Part shown: positions 1-8,926 of the stretch, piece after piece
Layout: each line of letters opens with the position of its first letter
How positions within the stretch are numbered: the stretch's first letter is position 1
DNA from: Closterium sp. NIES-65
Lineage: Eukaryota; Streptophyta; Zygnematophyceae; Desmidiales; Closteriaceae
NCBI GenBank assembly: GCA_948144175.1
Contig: CANXME010002192.1
Span: 868,001 to 932,000 of the forward strand
Length of the DNA stretch: 64,000 nt
Direction of reading: 5' to 3'
The notes under the pieces: generated by a model
Told to the model about the DNA's origin: nothing
Databases searched by the model: none
Seen by the model: the letters and a program-made list of their open reading frames with translations, nothing else
Translations under genes and position numbers: made by a program

Positions 1-3000
1 TCAGGTGCGGGTGAGGCTGCGCTCTCAGGTACCGCGTTGGCTTCGGCCTCCCTCACCTTTACACTTGACTCTGGGGCTTCTCGCTCCTTCTTTCGGGACC
101 GCACCACACTCACGCCGCTTGGTCGGCCGGTTGCAGTCTCCCTGGCTGACCCCTCTGGGGGTCCTGTCCTCGCTCACTTCTCCACTGTCCTCCCGTGTCC
201 GGCTGCCCCCTCGGGCACCCTGTCTGGCCTGTACCTCCCCTCGTTCTCGACGAACTTGGTGAGTGGTGCAGACCTACAGGATGCGGGGGTTCACCAGTTC
301 ACTCCTGCGAGTCAGCGGGTGACCCACTGCACGGACGCACGCACAGGCCAGCACCTGGCCACGTTCTCGCGTCGGCCGGGGTCGAGCCTCTACACCCTGA
401 CCACTGAGTCTCCTCCTGTCCCCGCGTCCGGTCAGGTAGCAGCGTCGGGTCAGGTGTTTGCTGCTGCGTCCAGGTCTGGTCCTGAGTCTGCCCCCTGTAC
501 TTGTCGCCTCCTGTCTCACGAGACTCTCCTGTGGCACCACCGTCTTGGCCACCCCTCCTTGCCCCGTCTTCGGAGCATGGCTTCCCGTGTCCTTGTCTCT
601 GGTCTTCCCCAGTCTCTCCCTCCTCTCCCCTCCGGGCCAGGACCTTCCGGTGTCCCCTGTGTCGAGGGTCGCCTCCGGGCTACTCCTCACTCCTCCCACT
701 TCCCCCCGACAGAGGCTCCCCTGCAGACGCTTCACATGGATGTGTGGGGCCCAGCCCCCGTCCGTGGGCAGGATTACGAGCGCTACTTCCTGTTGGTGGT
801 TGACGACTACTCGCGTTACACCACAGTCCTCCCCTTGCGCAGCAAGGGTGAGGTCACTGAGGTGCTGATCGACTGGATCCGCGAGGCTCGTCTCCGGCTC
901 AGGAAGAGCTTCGGCTCGGACTTTCCTGTTCTGCGTCTGCACTCGGACAGAGGCGGAGAGTTCTCCTCTGGCCTTCTGCGTGCCTACTGTCGTGCGCGAG
1001 GCATCCGCCAGTCCTTCACGCTTCCGGACTCACCACAGCAAAATGGGATTGCTGAGCGCCGCATTGGCATGGTCATGGATGTCGCTCGTACGTCCATGAT
1101 GCATGCGGCTGCCCCCCATTTTCTGTGGCCGTTTGCGGTGAGGTACGCGGCGCATCAGCTCAACCTTCACCCCCGGGTCTCTCGGCCTGCGATGTCCCCA
1201 GCCTTGCTGTGGACAGGGAAGGTTGGCGATGCGTCTGTGTTCCGTGTCTGGGGATCTCGGGCGTTTGTCCGCGACTTGTCTGCGGACAAGCTGTCCCCTC
1301 GTGCTGCTCCCTGTGTCTTCCTTGGCTTCCCCACTGACGCCCCAGGGTGGCAGTTTTACCACCCCTCCTCTCGTCGTGTTCTGTCCTCCCAGGACGTCAC
1401 GTTCGACGAGTCAGTCCCCTTCTACCGTCTCTTCCCCTACCGCACTCCTTCCCTCCCCCCTCCCCCGGACTTCCTTGTACCGGTTCCCCCCCCGGTAGAC
1501 CCCCTCCCCCCTCAGGTTCCTGCCCCCTCAGGTGTGTCCCAGGTAGACGCCGTTGACCCGGTCGAGGTTACAGGTGACTCTGGTGCTGCTGCGGGTGCTG
1601 AGCCTGGGGGTGCTGACTCTGGGGGTGCTGTGCGCGGGGGTGCTGAGCCTGGGGGTGCTACTGCTGGGGGTACTGGGCCTGCGGGTGCTACTGCGGAGAG
1701 TGCGGAGCCTGGGGGTGCTGAGCAGGGGGGTGCTGTGCCTGGAGGTGATGGGTCTGGGGGTGCTGGGTCGGGAGCTGCTGAGCCTGGGGGTGCTGCGTCT
1801 GGAGCTGCTGAGCCTGGGGTTTCTCCTGCTGCTGCGTCTCGCCGGGAGCCCCTCTCTCCACAGGAGCTGCGCGAGTGGTTCGCTCGCCGCTGGAGGCGTG
1901 CTGCTGAGTCTGGAGGTGCTGCTGGAGCTGGAGCTGGAGCTTCTTCGACCGTCGAGGGTGCGGGTGCTGCCGGTCCCGGAGCTACTGGACCTGCGGGTCC
2001 TCCTGGAGCTGGAGCTGCTGAGGGCGTTGGTGCTGAGCCTGCTGCTGTTGGTCCTGCCGCTGGAGGTGTGGGTGGCGCTGGTGCTGTCTCTGAGGGCGCT
2101 GGTGCTGTCCCTGCTGCGTCTGGAGCTGCTGAGCCTGGGGTTTCTCCTGCTGCTGCGTCTCGCCGGGAGCCCCTCTCTCCACAGGAGCTGCGCGAGTGGT
2201 ACGCTCGCCGCTGGAGGCGTGCTGCTGAGTCTGGAGGTGCTGCTGGAGCTGGAGCTGGAGCTTCTTCGACCGTCGGGGGTGCGGGTGCTGCCGGTCCCGG
2301 AGCTGCTGGACCTGCGGGTCCTCCTGGAGCTGGAGGTACTGAGGACGTTGGTGCTGAGCCTACTGCTGTTGGTCCTGCCGCTGGAGGTGTGGGTGGCGCT
2401 GGTGCTGTTGCTGAGGGTGCTGGTGCTGTCCCTGCTGAGTCTGGAGCTGCCGCGCGGCCTCGGTCGTACTTCGTTCCGCTCCTCCAGCAGGTTCTTGGTC
2501 TTTCTCCTTCGGTAGAGTGTCCACAGCCTGTCCAGTCGCAGTCACTGTTGGAGCCTTCCTCTCCTCTGCCTGCTCCCTCTCCTTACACTGGTCCTACTGG
2601 AGGTCTTGCTGAGCGTCGTGAGCCTGCGTCTCGTCCCGCGTCGCCTGTTCGTGCTGCTCGCGCTAGTGGTCGCGGTTCGCGTCAGCGTCCTCCTCCTGTC
2701 CCTGGCACGCACCGGATGTCTCTGCGTCCGTCCACTGCTCCTCTGCGTGCCCCTTTGCCTTCGCCTCCTGAGTCCTCTCTTCCTGCGCTTGCCGACCCTG
2801 AGTCGGACTCTCTTCGCGCTGCCAGTCCTACTGTCACGCGTCTGCTTGCTACTGTCGTCACTAACCCCTCTTTTGAGTCCACTGCTGCGTCTGCTCTAGT
2901 CGCTGAGCTCGTTGACTTTGCTGCTCGCTGTCGTCTCGACTACGCTGCTGGTCTTGTTGCTGAGTCTGCGTCTGTCTGTCCTCCGTCCGTCGGGGGTGAG

Positions 3001-4701
3001 TGTGCTCTTGGCACGGACGTCCTAGAGGACAGACAGGAGGAGTTACAGTGTCTAGCGGCTGCTTCACCTCATCTCGCGTCTGTACTGCTTGCCCCTGAGG
3101 GAGACCCGGATGCACTAGACATCCCGACTCCGCGTTCTTACGCGGAGGCCGTAGAGGGTCCCTACTCCTCTCAGTGGCAGGCAGCTATGGATGCAGAGAT
3201 GGCTTCCTGGAAGTCCACAGGCACCTACGTTGACGCAGTTCCCCCTCCTGGGGCGAACATCGTCAGTGGCATGTGGATCTTCCGGGTGAAGCGGCCGCCG
3301 GGCTCTCCACCTGTCTTCAAGGCGCGGTACGTTGCTCGTGGCTTCAGTCAGCGGCAGGGAGTTGACTACTTTCAGACCTTCTCTCCCACCCCGAAGATGA
3401 CCACTCTTCGGGTGCTGCTGCACATAGCCGCTCAGCGCGACTACGAGCTTCACTCTCTCGACTTCAGCACTGCGTTCCTGCAGGGTAGCCTGCACGAGGA
3501 GATCTGGCTGCGCCGTCCACCTGGCTTCACTGGGACTTTCCCTCCTGGCACCCAGTGGAGCCTCCGACGGCCAGTCTACGGTCTCCGCCAGGCACCGCGT
3601 GAGTGGCACGACACACTGAGGACTACGCTTGCGGCTCTTGGGTTTGCTCCTTCTACTGCTGACCCGTCGCTGTTTCTGCGCACCGACACTTCACTGCCGC
3701 CGTTCTACATCCTCGTGTACGTCGACGACTTGGTCTTTGCCACAGCGGACACTGCTGGACTCGCCTACGTGAAGTCCGAACTGCTGAAGAGACACACGTG
3801 CACAGACCTGGGTGAACTGCGCAGCTACCTTGGCTTGCAGATCACTCGGGACAGAGCACGCCGCACCATTACCTTGACTCAGTCACACATGGTGCAGCAG
3901 GTCCTTCAGCGCTTCGGCTTCACGTACTCCTCGCCTCAGGCCACTCCTCTGCCTACTCGCCACTCACTCTCAGCTCTGCCTTCGGATGAGTCCGTAGAGT
4001 CGAGTGGTCCGTATGCAGAGCTTGTTGGCTGCCTCATGTACCTGATGACCTGCACACGACCTGACCTTGCATATCCTCTGAGCATTCTTGCACGCTATGT
4101 TGCTCCTGGGAGACACAGACCAGAGCACATGGCTGCAGCGAAGAGGGTATTGCGCTACCTGTGCAGTACGTCGGGCATGGGGCTTGTGCTTGGAGGGCGG
4201 AGTCCAGTGGTCCTTACCGGCCACGCGGACGCTTCTTGGGCTGACGACCAGGCTACGCAGCGGTCGTCACAGGGTTACACCTTCAGCCTTGGTTCCGGCT
4301 CTGTCTCGTGGCGGTCTACTCGCTCGTCTTCGGTTCTCGGCTCCAGTTGTGAGGCTGAGATCTACGCCGGGGCCATGGCTGCACAGGAGCTTCGCTGGCT
4401 CACCTACCTGCTGACTGACCTTGGAGAGCCGCCTCGTTCTCCTCCAGTGCTGTACGTAGACAACAAGGCCATGCTGGCCTTGTGTCGAGAGCAGCGCTTG
4501 GAGCACAGAACGAAGCACATTGCTCTCCGCTACTTCCTTGCTCGTGAGCTGCAGCAGCGTGGTCAGTTGCGACTTGCGTACGTGGCCTCTGAGGCCAACA
4601 CTGCTGATGTGTTCACCAAGGCACTCGCGCCTTGTGACCATCAGCGCTTTTGCACCCAGCTGGGTCTTGTGCCTGTCTTGCCTCACTTGCTCTCCTCTTG
4701 A
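1..4701 (+). CDS. Copia gag-pol polyprotein (5' partial, otherwise open)
   Basis: The frame is open from base 1 to a TGA at 4699-4701; no start codon is expected here because gag begins upstream. Visible domains: aspartic protease DSGAS at about codon 23; GAG-pre-integrase segment with HHRLGHPS near codon 180; integrase core with D in HMDVWGP (about 247), D in HSDRGGEF (about 316) and E in QQNGIAERR (about 352); a Gly/Ala/Glu/Pro-rich linker of roughly 350 codons; reverse transcriptase with ARGFSQRQGVDY and the catalytic YVDD (about 1240); RNase H with HADASW and, near the end, YVDNKA and ADVFTKAL. All catalytic motifs I can see are intact. The protein would make the copy-and-paste machinery for the element. 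The linker contains an internal 321 bp duplication, described separately. Confidence 0.93.
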   Translation, partial: SGAGEAALSGTALASASLTFTLDSGASRSFFRDRTTLTPLGRPVAVSLADPSGGPVLAHFSTVLPCPAAPSGTLSGLYLPSFSTNLVSGADLQDAGVHQFTPASQRVTHCTDARTGQHLATFSRRPGSSLYTLTTESPPVPASGQVAASGQVFAAASRSGPESAPCTCRLLSHETLLWHHRLGHPSLPRLRSMASRVLVSGLPQSLPPLPSGPGPSGVPCVEGRLRATPHSSHFPPTEAPLQTLHMDVWGPAPVRGQDYERYFLLVVDDYSRYTTVLPLRSKGEVTEVLIDWIREARLRLRKSFGSDFPVLRLHSDRGGEFSSGLLRAYCRARGIRQSFTLPDSPQQNGIAERRIGMVMDVARTSMMHAAAPHFLWPFAVRYAAHQLNLHPRVSRPAMSPALLWTGKVGDASVFRVWGSRAFVRDLSADKLSPRAAPCVFLGFPTDAPGWQFYHPSSRRVLSSQDVTFDESVPFYRLFPYRTPSLPPPPDFLVPVPPPVDPLPPQVPAPSGVSQVDAVDPVEVTGDSGAAAGAEPGGADSGGAVRGGAEPGGATAGGTGPAGATAESAEPGGAEQGGAVPGGDGSGGAGSGAAEPGGAASGAAEPGVSPAAASRREPLSPQELREWFARRWRRAAESGGAAGAGAGASSTVEGAGAAGPGATGPAGPPGAGAAEGVGAEPAAVGPAAGGVGGAGAVSEGAGAVPAASGAAEPGVSPAAASRREPLSPQELREWYARRWRRAAESGGAAGAGAGASSTVGGAGAAGPGAAGPAGPPGAGGTEDVGAEPTAVGPAAGGVGGAGAVAEGAGAVPAESGAAARPRSYFVPLLQQVLGLSPSVECPQPVQSQSLLEPSSPLPAPSPYTGPTGGLAERREPASRPASPVRAARASGRGSRQRPPPVPGTHRMSLRPSTAPLRAPLPSPPESSLPALADPESDSLRAASPTVTRLLATVVTNPSFESTAASALVAELVDFAARCRLDYAAGLVAESASVCPPSVGGECALGTDVLEDRQEELQCLAAASPHLASVLLAPEGDPDALDIPTPRSYAEAVEGPYSSQWQAAMDAEMASWKSTGTYVDAVPPPGANIVSGMWIFRVKRPPGSPPVFKARYVARGFSQRQGVDYFQTFSPTPKMTTLRVLLHIAAQRDYELHSLDFSTAFLQGSLHEEIWLRRPPGFTGTFPPGTQWSLRRPVYGLRQAPREWHDTLRTTLAALGFAPSTADPSLFLRTDTSLPPFYILVYVDDLVFATADTAGLAYVKSELLKRHTCTDLGELRSYLGLQITRDRARRTITLTQSHMVQQVLQRFGFTYSSPQATPLPTRHSLSALPSDESVESSGPYAELVGCLMYLMTCTRPDLAYPLSILARYVAPGRHRPEHMAAAKRVLRYLCSTSGMGLVLGGRSPVVLTGHADASWADDQATQRSSQGYTFSLGSGSVSWRSTRSSSVLGSSCEAEIYAGAMAAQELRWLTYLLTDLGEPPRSPPVLYVDNKAMLALCREQRLEHRTKHIALRYFLARELQQRGQLRLAYVASEANTADVFTKALAPCDHQRFCTQLGLVPVLPHLLSS
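1798..2439 (+). repeat. 321 bp in-frame tandem duplication in Copia-A linker
   Basis: A segment beginning TCTGGAGCTGCTGAGCCTGG at 1798 recurs at 2119. Each 107-codon unit encodes an Arg-rich motif (SRREPLSPQELREW followed by ARRWRRAAE) and an Ala/Gly tract. The same Arg-rich motif occurs only once in Copia-B (minus strand, near 11700), so the duplication is specific to this copy or subfamily. Confidence 0.85.
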
Positions 4702-4909
4702 CTTCACTTGTACTGTGACATATATATATATACCTGCTCTTGCTTGTCTAGTTTTTTATATATGTCTGTACTCCTGCATGTGAACTGGCCTCTGGCCCTG
4801 CTCTTGTGCTCGGACTGTGTGGTGACTTTGTGATCCACCCTGAGCTTGCTTTGCTTTGCTTGACTGGTCTTGTGACCCCTTGTTCTCCCCCACTTTGCCT
4901 ATGGGGGTG

Positions 4910-5039
4910 TGTCAAACATTATATATGTTATGCTTGTGTAGGCTACAGTGGGTTAGCCTATAGGGGGTACACAATTCTAGGGTTTCCTACTTGTACTCAT
5001 TTCACTGCTAGTTCATTCATTCCTGTTCGCTTATTCTCA
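4910..5039 (+). repeat. 3' LTR of Copia-A (130 bp)
   Basis: It begins TGTCAAACATTATATATG and ends TTATTCTCA, aligning end to end with the 131 bp LTR of Copia-B. It contains the shared core: TGTAGGCTACAGTGGG, then GGGGGTAC, then TAGGGTTTCCTACTTG. The exact 3' end is set by comparison with Copia-B and may be off by two bases. Confidence 0.8.
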
Positions 5040-5705
5040 CACTCGCATCCTTGTTGCAAGGCTCTTGTTTGTCGGTTCTGCCACTCCTTGTTGCTCATAT
5101 GCGTAAGGAAGGGGAACCACGTGTCCAATCCGCGTGACATTGATGTAGTCCACTGCCATTGAATTACTACACCGAGTCACTTTGATCCGTCTATTTTGCT
5201 ACCAGTCTAGTGAAAATCGCATCAAATAAAGGCATTCCAAGTCAACTTGCGTTACATTCCAAGAACAATATAAACACCCCCCCCCCCCATCAAGATTGCA
5301 AAGCTGCACACAACTTCCTATTATCCTAATAAACATCACCCATATTGTAGTAATGCGAACCAATTTATAGCCAAATATGTTTGTGCGTTAATGGCCTAGC
5401 CTAGCTCTTCATTGCGTATTACCGTCAAGCTTTCATTACGTGGTGCTTGTTTATGCATTTGTACAACTCTTGGTTCGGAAGTGCAGCGTCCGTTTTCTTA
5501 TGTATTTGCAAGCGTGATAAAGCGTGAAGTTGTGTTGAAGCCTGATAAACCCCCTAGCTATTCATAAACTAGTAATGTATCATACATTTTTGTTTGGGTT
5601 TGTTTGATACAGTTTAACGAGGTCAACTGTATTTTTGATATCACCGATGTAGACCATTGCGCACCACAATGGATCTTTTCGAAGTCAGGTAGAAACAATT
5701 TTGAA
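5040..5705. other. Non-coding flank, no gene seen
   Basis: This is moderately AT-rich sequence between the Copia-A LTR and the hAT MITE. It has a poly-C run near 5277-5288 and no convincing open frame, splice structure or RNA gene. Confidence 0.6.
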
Positions 5706-6014
5706 TTACCCTCCAGGGCTAATTTTTGGTTTTGAGCAACCCTTGTGATCAGTGTTGCACCTGTTCAAAAACCTGATTATCAGTGTGACACCTTGTTCAA
5801 ACCCTGATCCATCAATGTTTTTCTTGTTTTTGAAAATCCAACCCTGTGGCTTCAGTATATCAGTTTTTCAAACCCTGCTGTTTCTGGCCAATGGTGGCCC
5901 ACTTCGTGCCAGCACATGTATTGTCGAGGCTGAAATTCCTGTTTCGACAGTTCGCAATCGGGAATCCTGGGTTACGGGAAAGGGGGGGTGGGAGAAGTGG
6001 AGGGGAGGGGGGTA

Positions 6015-6352
6015 TGTGTTAAACTATAATGCTGCTTATGTTGTGTAGGTTGTAGTAGGGTAGCTTATATGGGGTACAACCTAATTAGGGTTAGTACTTG
6101 TACTCAGTTTGATGCCAATGCAATCACTCCTGCTCGTTAGTTTCAGACATGGTGTCAGAGCACATCGATCCTAGGCCTACTGTTAGCTTTCGCTAAATGC
6201 GCTATTCTGCTGCCCGTCGCGCGCCCCGGACGCGTGTCGGTTTTATGCCCGTCGCGCGCCCTGGGCGCGCGTCGATTTTCTGCTCGTCGCGCGCTTTGCC
6301 TGTTGCACGCCCCGGACGCGCGTCGGATTCTGCCCGTCGCGCATCCCGTACT
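6015..6352 (+). mobile_element. Truncated Copia insertion: 5' LTR, PBS and leader fragment
   Basis: A 135 bp LTR (6015-6149) starting TGTGTTAAAC and ending TTTCAGACA is followed by a primer binding site TGGTGTCAGAGC (6150-6161), close to the initiator-Met tRNA complement. About 190 bp of GC-rich leader follows, with repeated CCCGTCGCGCGCCCC units. MITE sequence resumes near 6353 (CGCTTCAGGG). No 3' LTR or coding part remains, so the insertion is a deletion remnant. Confidence 0.75.
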
Positions 6353-6437
6353 CGCTTCAGGGTTAATTTCATCATGAAGATCGGTAACCCTGAGGCATCT
6401 GTGTGCCTTAAATGTAAACTCTGGCATATCAGGAAAA

Positions 6438-6673
6438 TGTCAGAATTTATATGTGTAATTGCCTGTAGCTGTAGTTAGTATAGTTATTACAAACTTTGTT
6501 AGGTGGTGCACCTTCTTTGTTCACATGCTATATGTTCTTGCAAACATATAGTGAACAGACATTCCCAAATTTCTCGACACTCTTGGCACAACTCACTCGA
6601 TCCTCCTTGGCCTAGGCTACTAAGCCTAGGCCGTCCTATTCTCTCAACTACCTATTGTGCTAGTATCACGACA
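6438..6673 (+). repeat. 5' LTR of the 1.5 kb non-autonomous element
   Basis: It begins TGTCAGAATTTATATG and ends AGTATCACGACA. A palindromic stretch CCTAGGCTACTAAGCCTAGG lies near 6611. It pairs with the copy at 7697-7932. Confidence 0.9.
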
Positions 6674-6810
6674 TGGTATCAGAGCATGTTTCGTCGTGGC
6701 CTGTGGGCCCGCCTTATGCTTCCGCTGCTGTTCTTTTCCGGTCGCGCGCCTAGGGCGCGTGGTGATTTTCATTCTGTCCCGCCCTCGGATGGCGAGTGAC
6801 ACCTTCTCTG

Positions 6811-6920
6811 CCCGTCGCGCGCCCCGTGGCACGCGACGGTGCTCTAAACCTGCCCGTCGTGCGCCCCGTGGCACGCGACGGTGCCCTGCCCGTCGTGCGC
6901 CCCGTGGCATGCGACGGTGC
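6811..6920 (+). repeat. GC-rich leader repeat, about 3 copies
   Basis: Units of CCCGTCGTGCGCCCCGTGGC plus a short tail (CGACGGTG) recur just after the primer binding site of the 1.5 kb element. Related CCCGTCGCGCGCCCC units occur in the leader fragment at 6210-6340 and, inverted, at 59600-59745. Confidence 0.7.
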
Positions 6921-7250
6921 CCTAAACTACCTACCTACCTGAGCCGCCGCGTACCCGCCCCTGGCGCACTCGGCGGTGTCCCTGTCTCACTCGCGCCTGC
7001 ACTCGCTGCAGCCGCCCCTGCACCACCCGGCGCCTGCCCTTGGAGCAGCCGCCCTCGCTCCTGCACTCGGTGCAGCCGCCTCTGCCTCACCCCGCGCCAG
7101 CACTCCCTGCAGCCGCCCCTGACCTACCCGCGCCGACCATCTGTAGCCGCTCTGCGGCTTTCTCCCCGCCCACCCCCTCCTCCTTCGTTTCCCTGCAGCC
7201 GTGAGGGGGAGGGTATGGGGGTGGCGGGTGTTGGGGTGATGGGTGGTGTG

Positions 7251-7460
7251 CTTCCCTTCCCCTCCTCCTCCTTTCTTTCCCAGTGCTACAGCTGCCGCTG
7301 GGGGGAGGGTGTGAGGGTGTGGGGGAGCTGGGGGAGTTAAATTGGGATGGCGGGTGTGAGACCAACTTCCCTTCCCCTCCTCCTCCTTTCTTTCCCACTG
7401 CTGCAGTTGCCGCTGGGGGGAGGGTGTGAGGGTGTGGGGGAGCTGGGGGAGTGGCACTGG
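7251..7460 (+). repeat. About 117 bp tandem duplication inside the non-autonomous element
   Basis: The block from CTTCCCTTCCCCTCC at 7251 to GAGCTGGGGGAGT is repeated from 7368 with few changes. It is low-complexity pyrimidine- and purine-rich sequence without coding signs. Confidence 0.7.
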
Positions 7461-7696
7461 GGTGGCGGGTGTGAGACCATCCAGCAGCCGTCCCTCCACC
7501 TCTCCTCTCTTCCCCCCTCTGCTGCTTCTGCAGCAGTGTGGGGGGGAGGGGGAGGAGGAGGGTGAGGAGATGGCAGGAATGCTTGCTGTACCTTTGCTGC
7601 TGTACTACCTACCTACCTACCTGCTGCTGCTGCTGCTTGTGTACCCCTGCAGGTTGTGTTCTGCACAAACTCCTGCTGCAGGCAGTTATGGGGGAG

Positions 7697-7932
7697 TGTC
7701 ATAATTTATATATGTAACTGTCTGTAGCTGTAGTTAGTGTAGTTATTACAAACTTTGTTAGGTGGTGCACCTTCTTTGTTCACATGCTATATGTTCTTGC
7801 AAACCTATAGTGAACAGACATTCCCAAATTTCTCGACACTCTTGGCACAACTCACTCGATCCTCCTTGGCCTAGGCTACTAAGCCTAGGCCGTCCTATTC
7901 TCTCAACTACCTATTGTGCTAGTATCACGACA
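7697..7932 (+). repeat. 3' LTR of the 1.5 kb non-autonomous element
   Basis: This is the same length as the 5' LTR, beginning TGTCATAATTTATATATG and ending AGTATCACGACA, followed directly by the target duplication GAAAA. Confidence 0.9.
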
Positions 7933-8277
7933 GAAAATCCTAGCTCCATAAAAAATACCCCAGGCCATTAGTGTGACTACCAAAAACCACCCTGATAATC
8001 AGGGTATCAGGGTGATTTATACTGATAAAATTAGCCCTATTACCGACACTGATTAGCTTTGAAAATCGAGGGTTTCAATGCGATGGTGCAACTATCATTG
8101 CGCTACTTCAAATATTTCTCCCTTAACTGTCTACAGTCCCGTAGAGAGTATCAATGGTAGAGAAGCATAGGCAACTATTTACGCTTTACAAGTTGATGCC
8201 AGGATTATAGATTTTATCGACCGCAAAAAAGGTAACCGTGTTTCCCTTGAAAAATAGGAAAATAATCAAGTAAGAAG

Positions 8278-8402
8278 TGTCAAACTCATATGCTCTAGTC
8301 TGTGTAGGCTGTAGTGGGGTAGAAAATATGGGGTACAACTCTTTTAGGTTTTCCTACTTGTACCCACCTGCTTTCTAGTCCATTAATCCTCGTTCTCTCT
8401 CA
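8278..8402 (+). mobile_element. Solo Copia LTR, 125 bp
   Basis: It begins TGTCAAACTCATATGC and ends CTCTCTCA, with a perfect 5 bp target duplication AGAAG on both sides (8273-8277 and 8403-8407). It carries the shared core (TGTAGGCTGTAGTGGGG, GGGGTACAAC, CCTACTTGTACC). A single LTR with intact TSD is the footprint of recombination between the two LTRs of a former full element. Confidence 0.85.
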
Positions 8403-8407
8403 AGAAG

Positions 8408-8790
8408 GTAGCTGTAGTTGATGTAGTATACCTAGTACTTTCCGAGTCCCATTTTGCCACCACCCAACCACTAGTCGGCTGACGTTAAAATTAGGAGTGA
8501 GAAGAGCCCCAGATGTAAACATGATGTTCAATCTTATATAGTGCATTTTGCGTGCACCATTCAGAAACCATATACTTCGTGCGCGGAGCAATCGATTGCA
8601 AGACAAGTGATTTTAATGGCTACGAAATTTAGGGCAAATGCTGAAGGCGCTTTTTTTGGCCTTATAGAATCATGAAGGGCAGTTTTTGGGCCTTTAAAAA
8701 AAAAAAAGAAACCTCAGAATATAGAGGACCACCTCCTTATTCTTTTGGCATACTTCCTTTTAATACGAACTTCCCTTGCAACCCCCCTTT
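8408..8790. other. Non-coding flank of Copia-B, no gene seen
   Basis: This stretch has an A-rich run near 8696-8710 and no supported gene. Confidence 0.5.
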
Positions 8791-8795
8791 ATAAC

Positions 8796-8926
8796 TGAGA
8801 AGAATTGAACGAGAATGGAATGACTATGAACGAAGTGAGTACAAATAGGAAACCCTAATTGGGTTGTACCCCCTATGGGATACCCCACTATAGCCTACAG
8901 AAACAAGTAAGCTATATGTTCTGACA
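8796..8926 (-). repeat. 3' LTR of Copia-B
   Basis: It is identical by eye over 131 bp to 16082-16212. In element sense it begins TGTCAGAACATATAGC and ends CAATTCTTCTCA, with the telobox-containing core TTAGGGTTTCC. Confidence 0.95.

Larger units (their letters stand above)
1..5039 (+). mobile_element. Copia LTR retrotransposon Copia-A, 5' end outside window
   Basis: The element covers the end of gag, protease, integrase, reverse transcriptase, RNase H and a 3' LTR. The domain order PR-IN-RT-RH is diagnostic of Ty1/Copia. A purine tract (ATGGGGGTG, 4901-4909) abuts the 3' LTR at 4910. The 5' LTR, primer binding site and most of gag lie left of the window, so LTR divergence and target site duplication cannot be assessed. 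The 3' untranslated part resembles that of Copia-B at 8796-16212, including a motif around GAGCTTGCTTTGC, which shows the two are related. Confidence 0.95.
6438..7932 (+). mobile_element. Non-autonomous LTR retrotransposon (TRIM/LARD-like), 1495 bp
   Basis: Two 236 bp LTRs (6438-6673 and 7697-7932) flank a 1023 bp interior with no gag or pol. The target site duplication is perfect: GAAAA at 6433-6437 and 7933-7937. A primer binding site TGGTATCAGAGC (6674-6685) directly follows the 5' LTR and a purine tract ATGGGGGAG (7688-7696) precedes the 3' LTR. I count about six differences between the LTRs (about 97.5 percent identity), so it is not recent. It depends on proteins supplied by another element. 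Its LTR does not resemble those of the Copia elements here. The interior holds GC-rich repeats and a 117 bp tandem repeat. Confidence 0.9.
5714..8039 (+). mobile_element. hAT-type MITE, split by nested insertions
   Basis: The left end CAGGGCTAATTTTTGG (5714) and the right end AAAATTAGCCCTA (to 8039) form terminal inverted repeats. Flanking 8-mers TTACCCTC (5706-5713) and TTACCGAC (8040-8047) match at 6 of 8 positions, consistent with a decayed 8 bp target duplication. The body (5714-6014, about 6353-6437 and 7938-8039) aligns in inverse orientation with the complete copy at 34467-34957, which allows the two later insertions to be excised cleanly. CAGGG termini and an 8 bp TSD are typical of the hAT superfamily. 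It has no coding capacity. Confidence 0.8.

Noticed and set aside
1553-2515. Long frame encoding Leu/Val-rich repeats (SLGVLTLGVL) overlapping the Copia-A linker
   Set aside because: It is the shifted reading of the GGAEP-type repeat; the pol frame explains the region and the shifted product has no domain.
6150-6161. tRNA fragments at the primer binding sites
   Set aside because: Only 12-14 bases match initiator-Met tRNA, as expected of primer sites; no cloverleaf is present. No full tRNA gene was recognised in the window.
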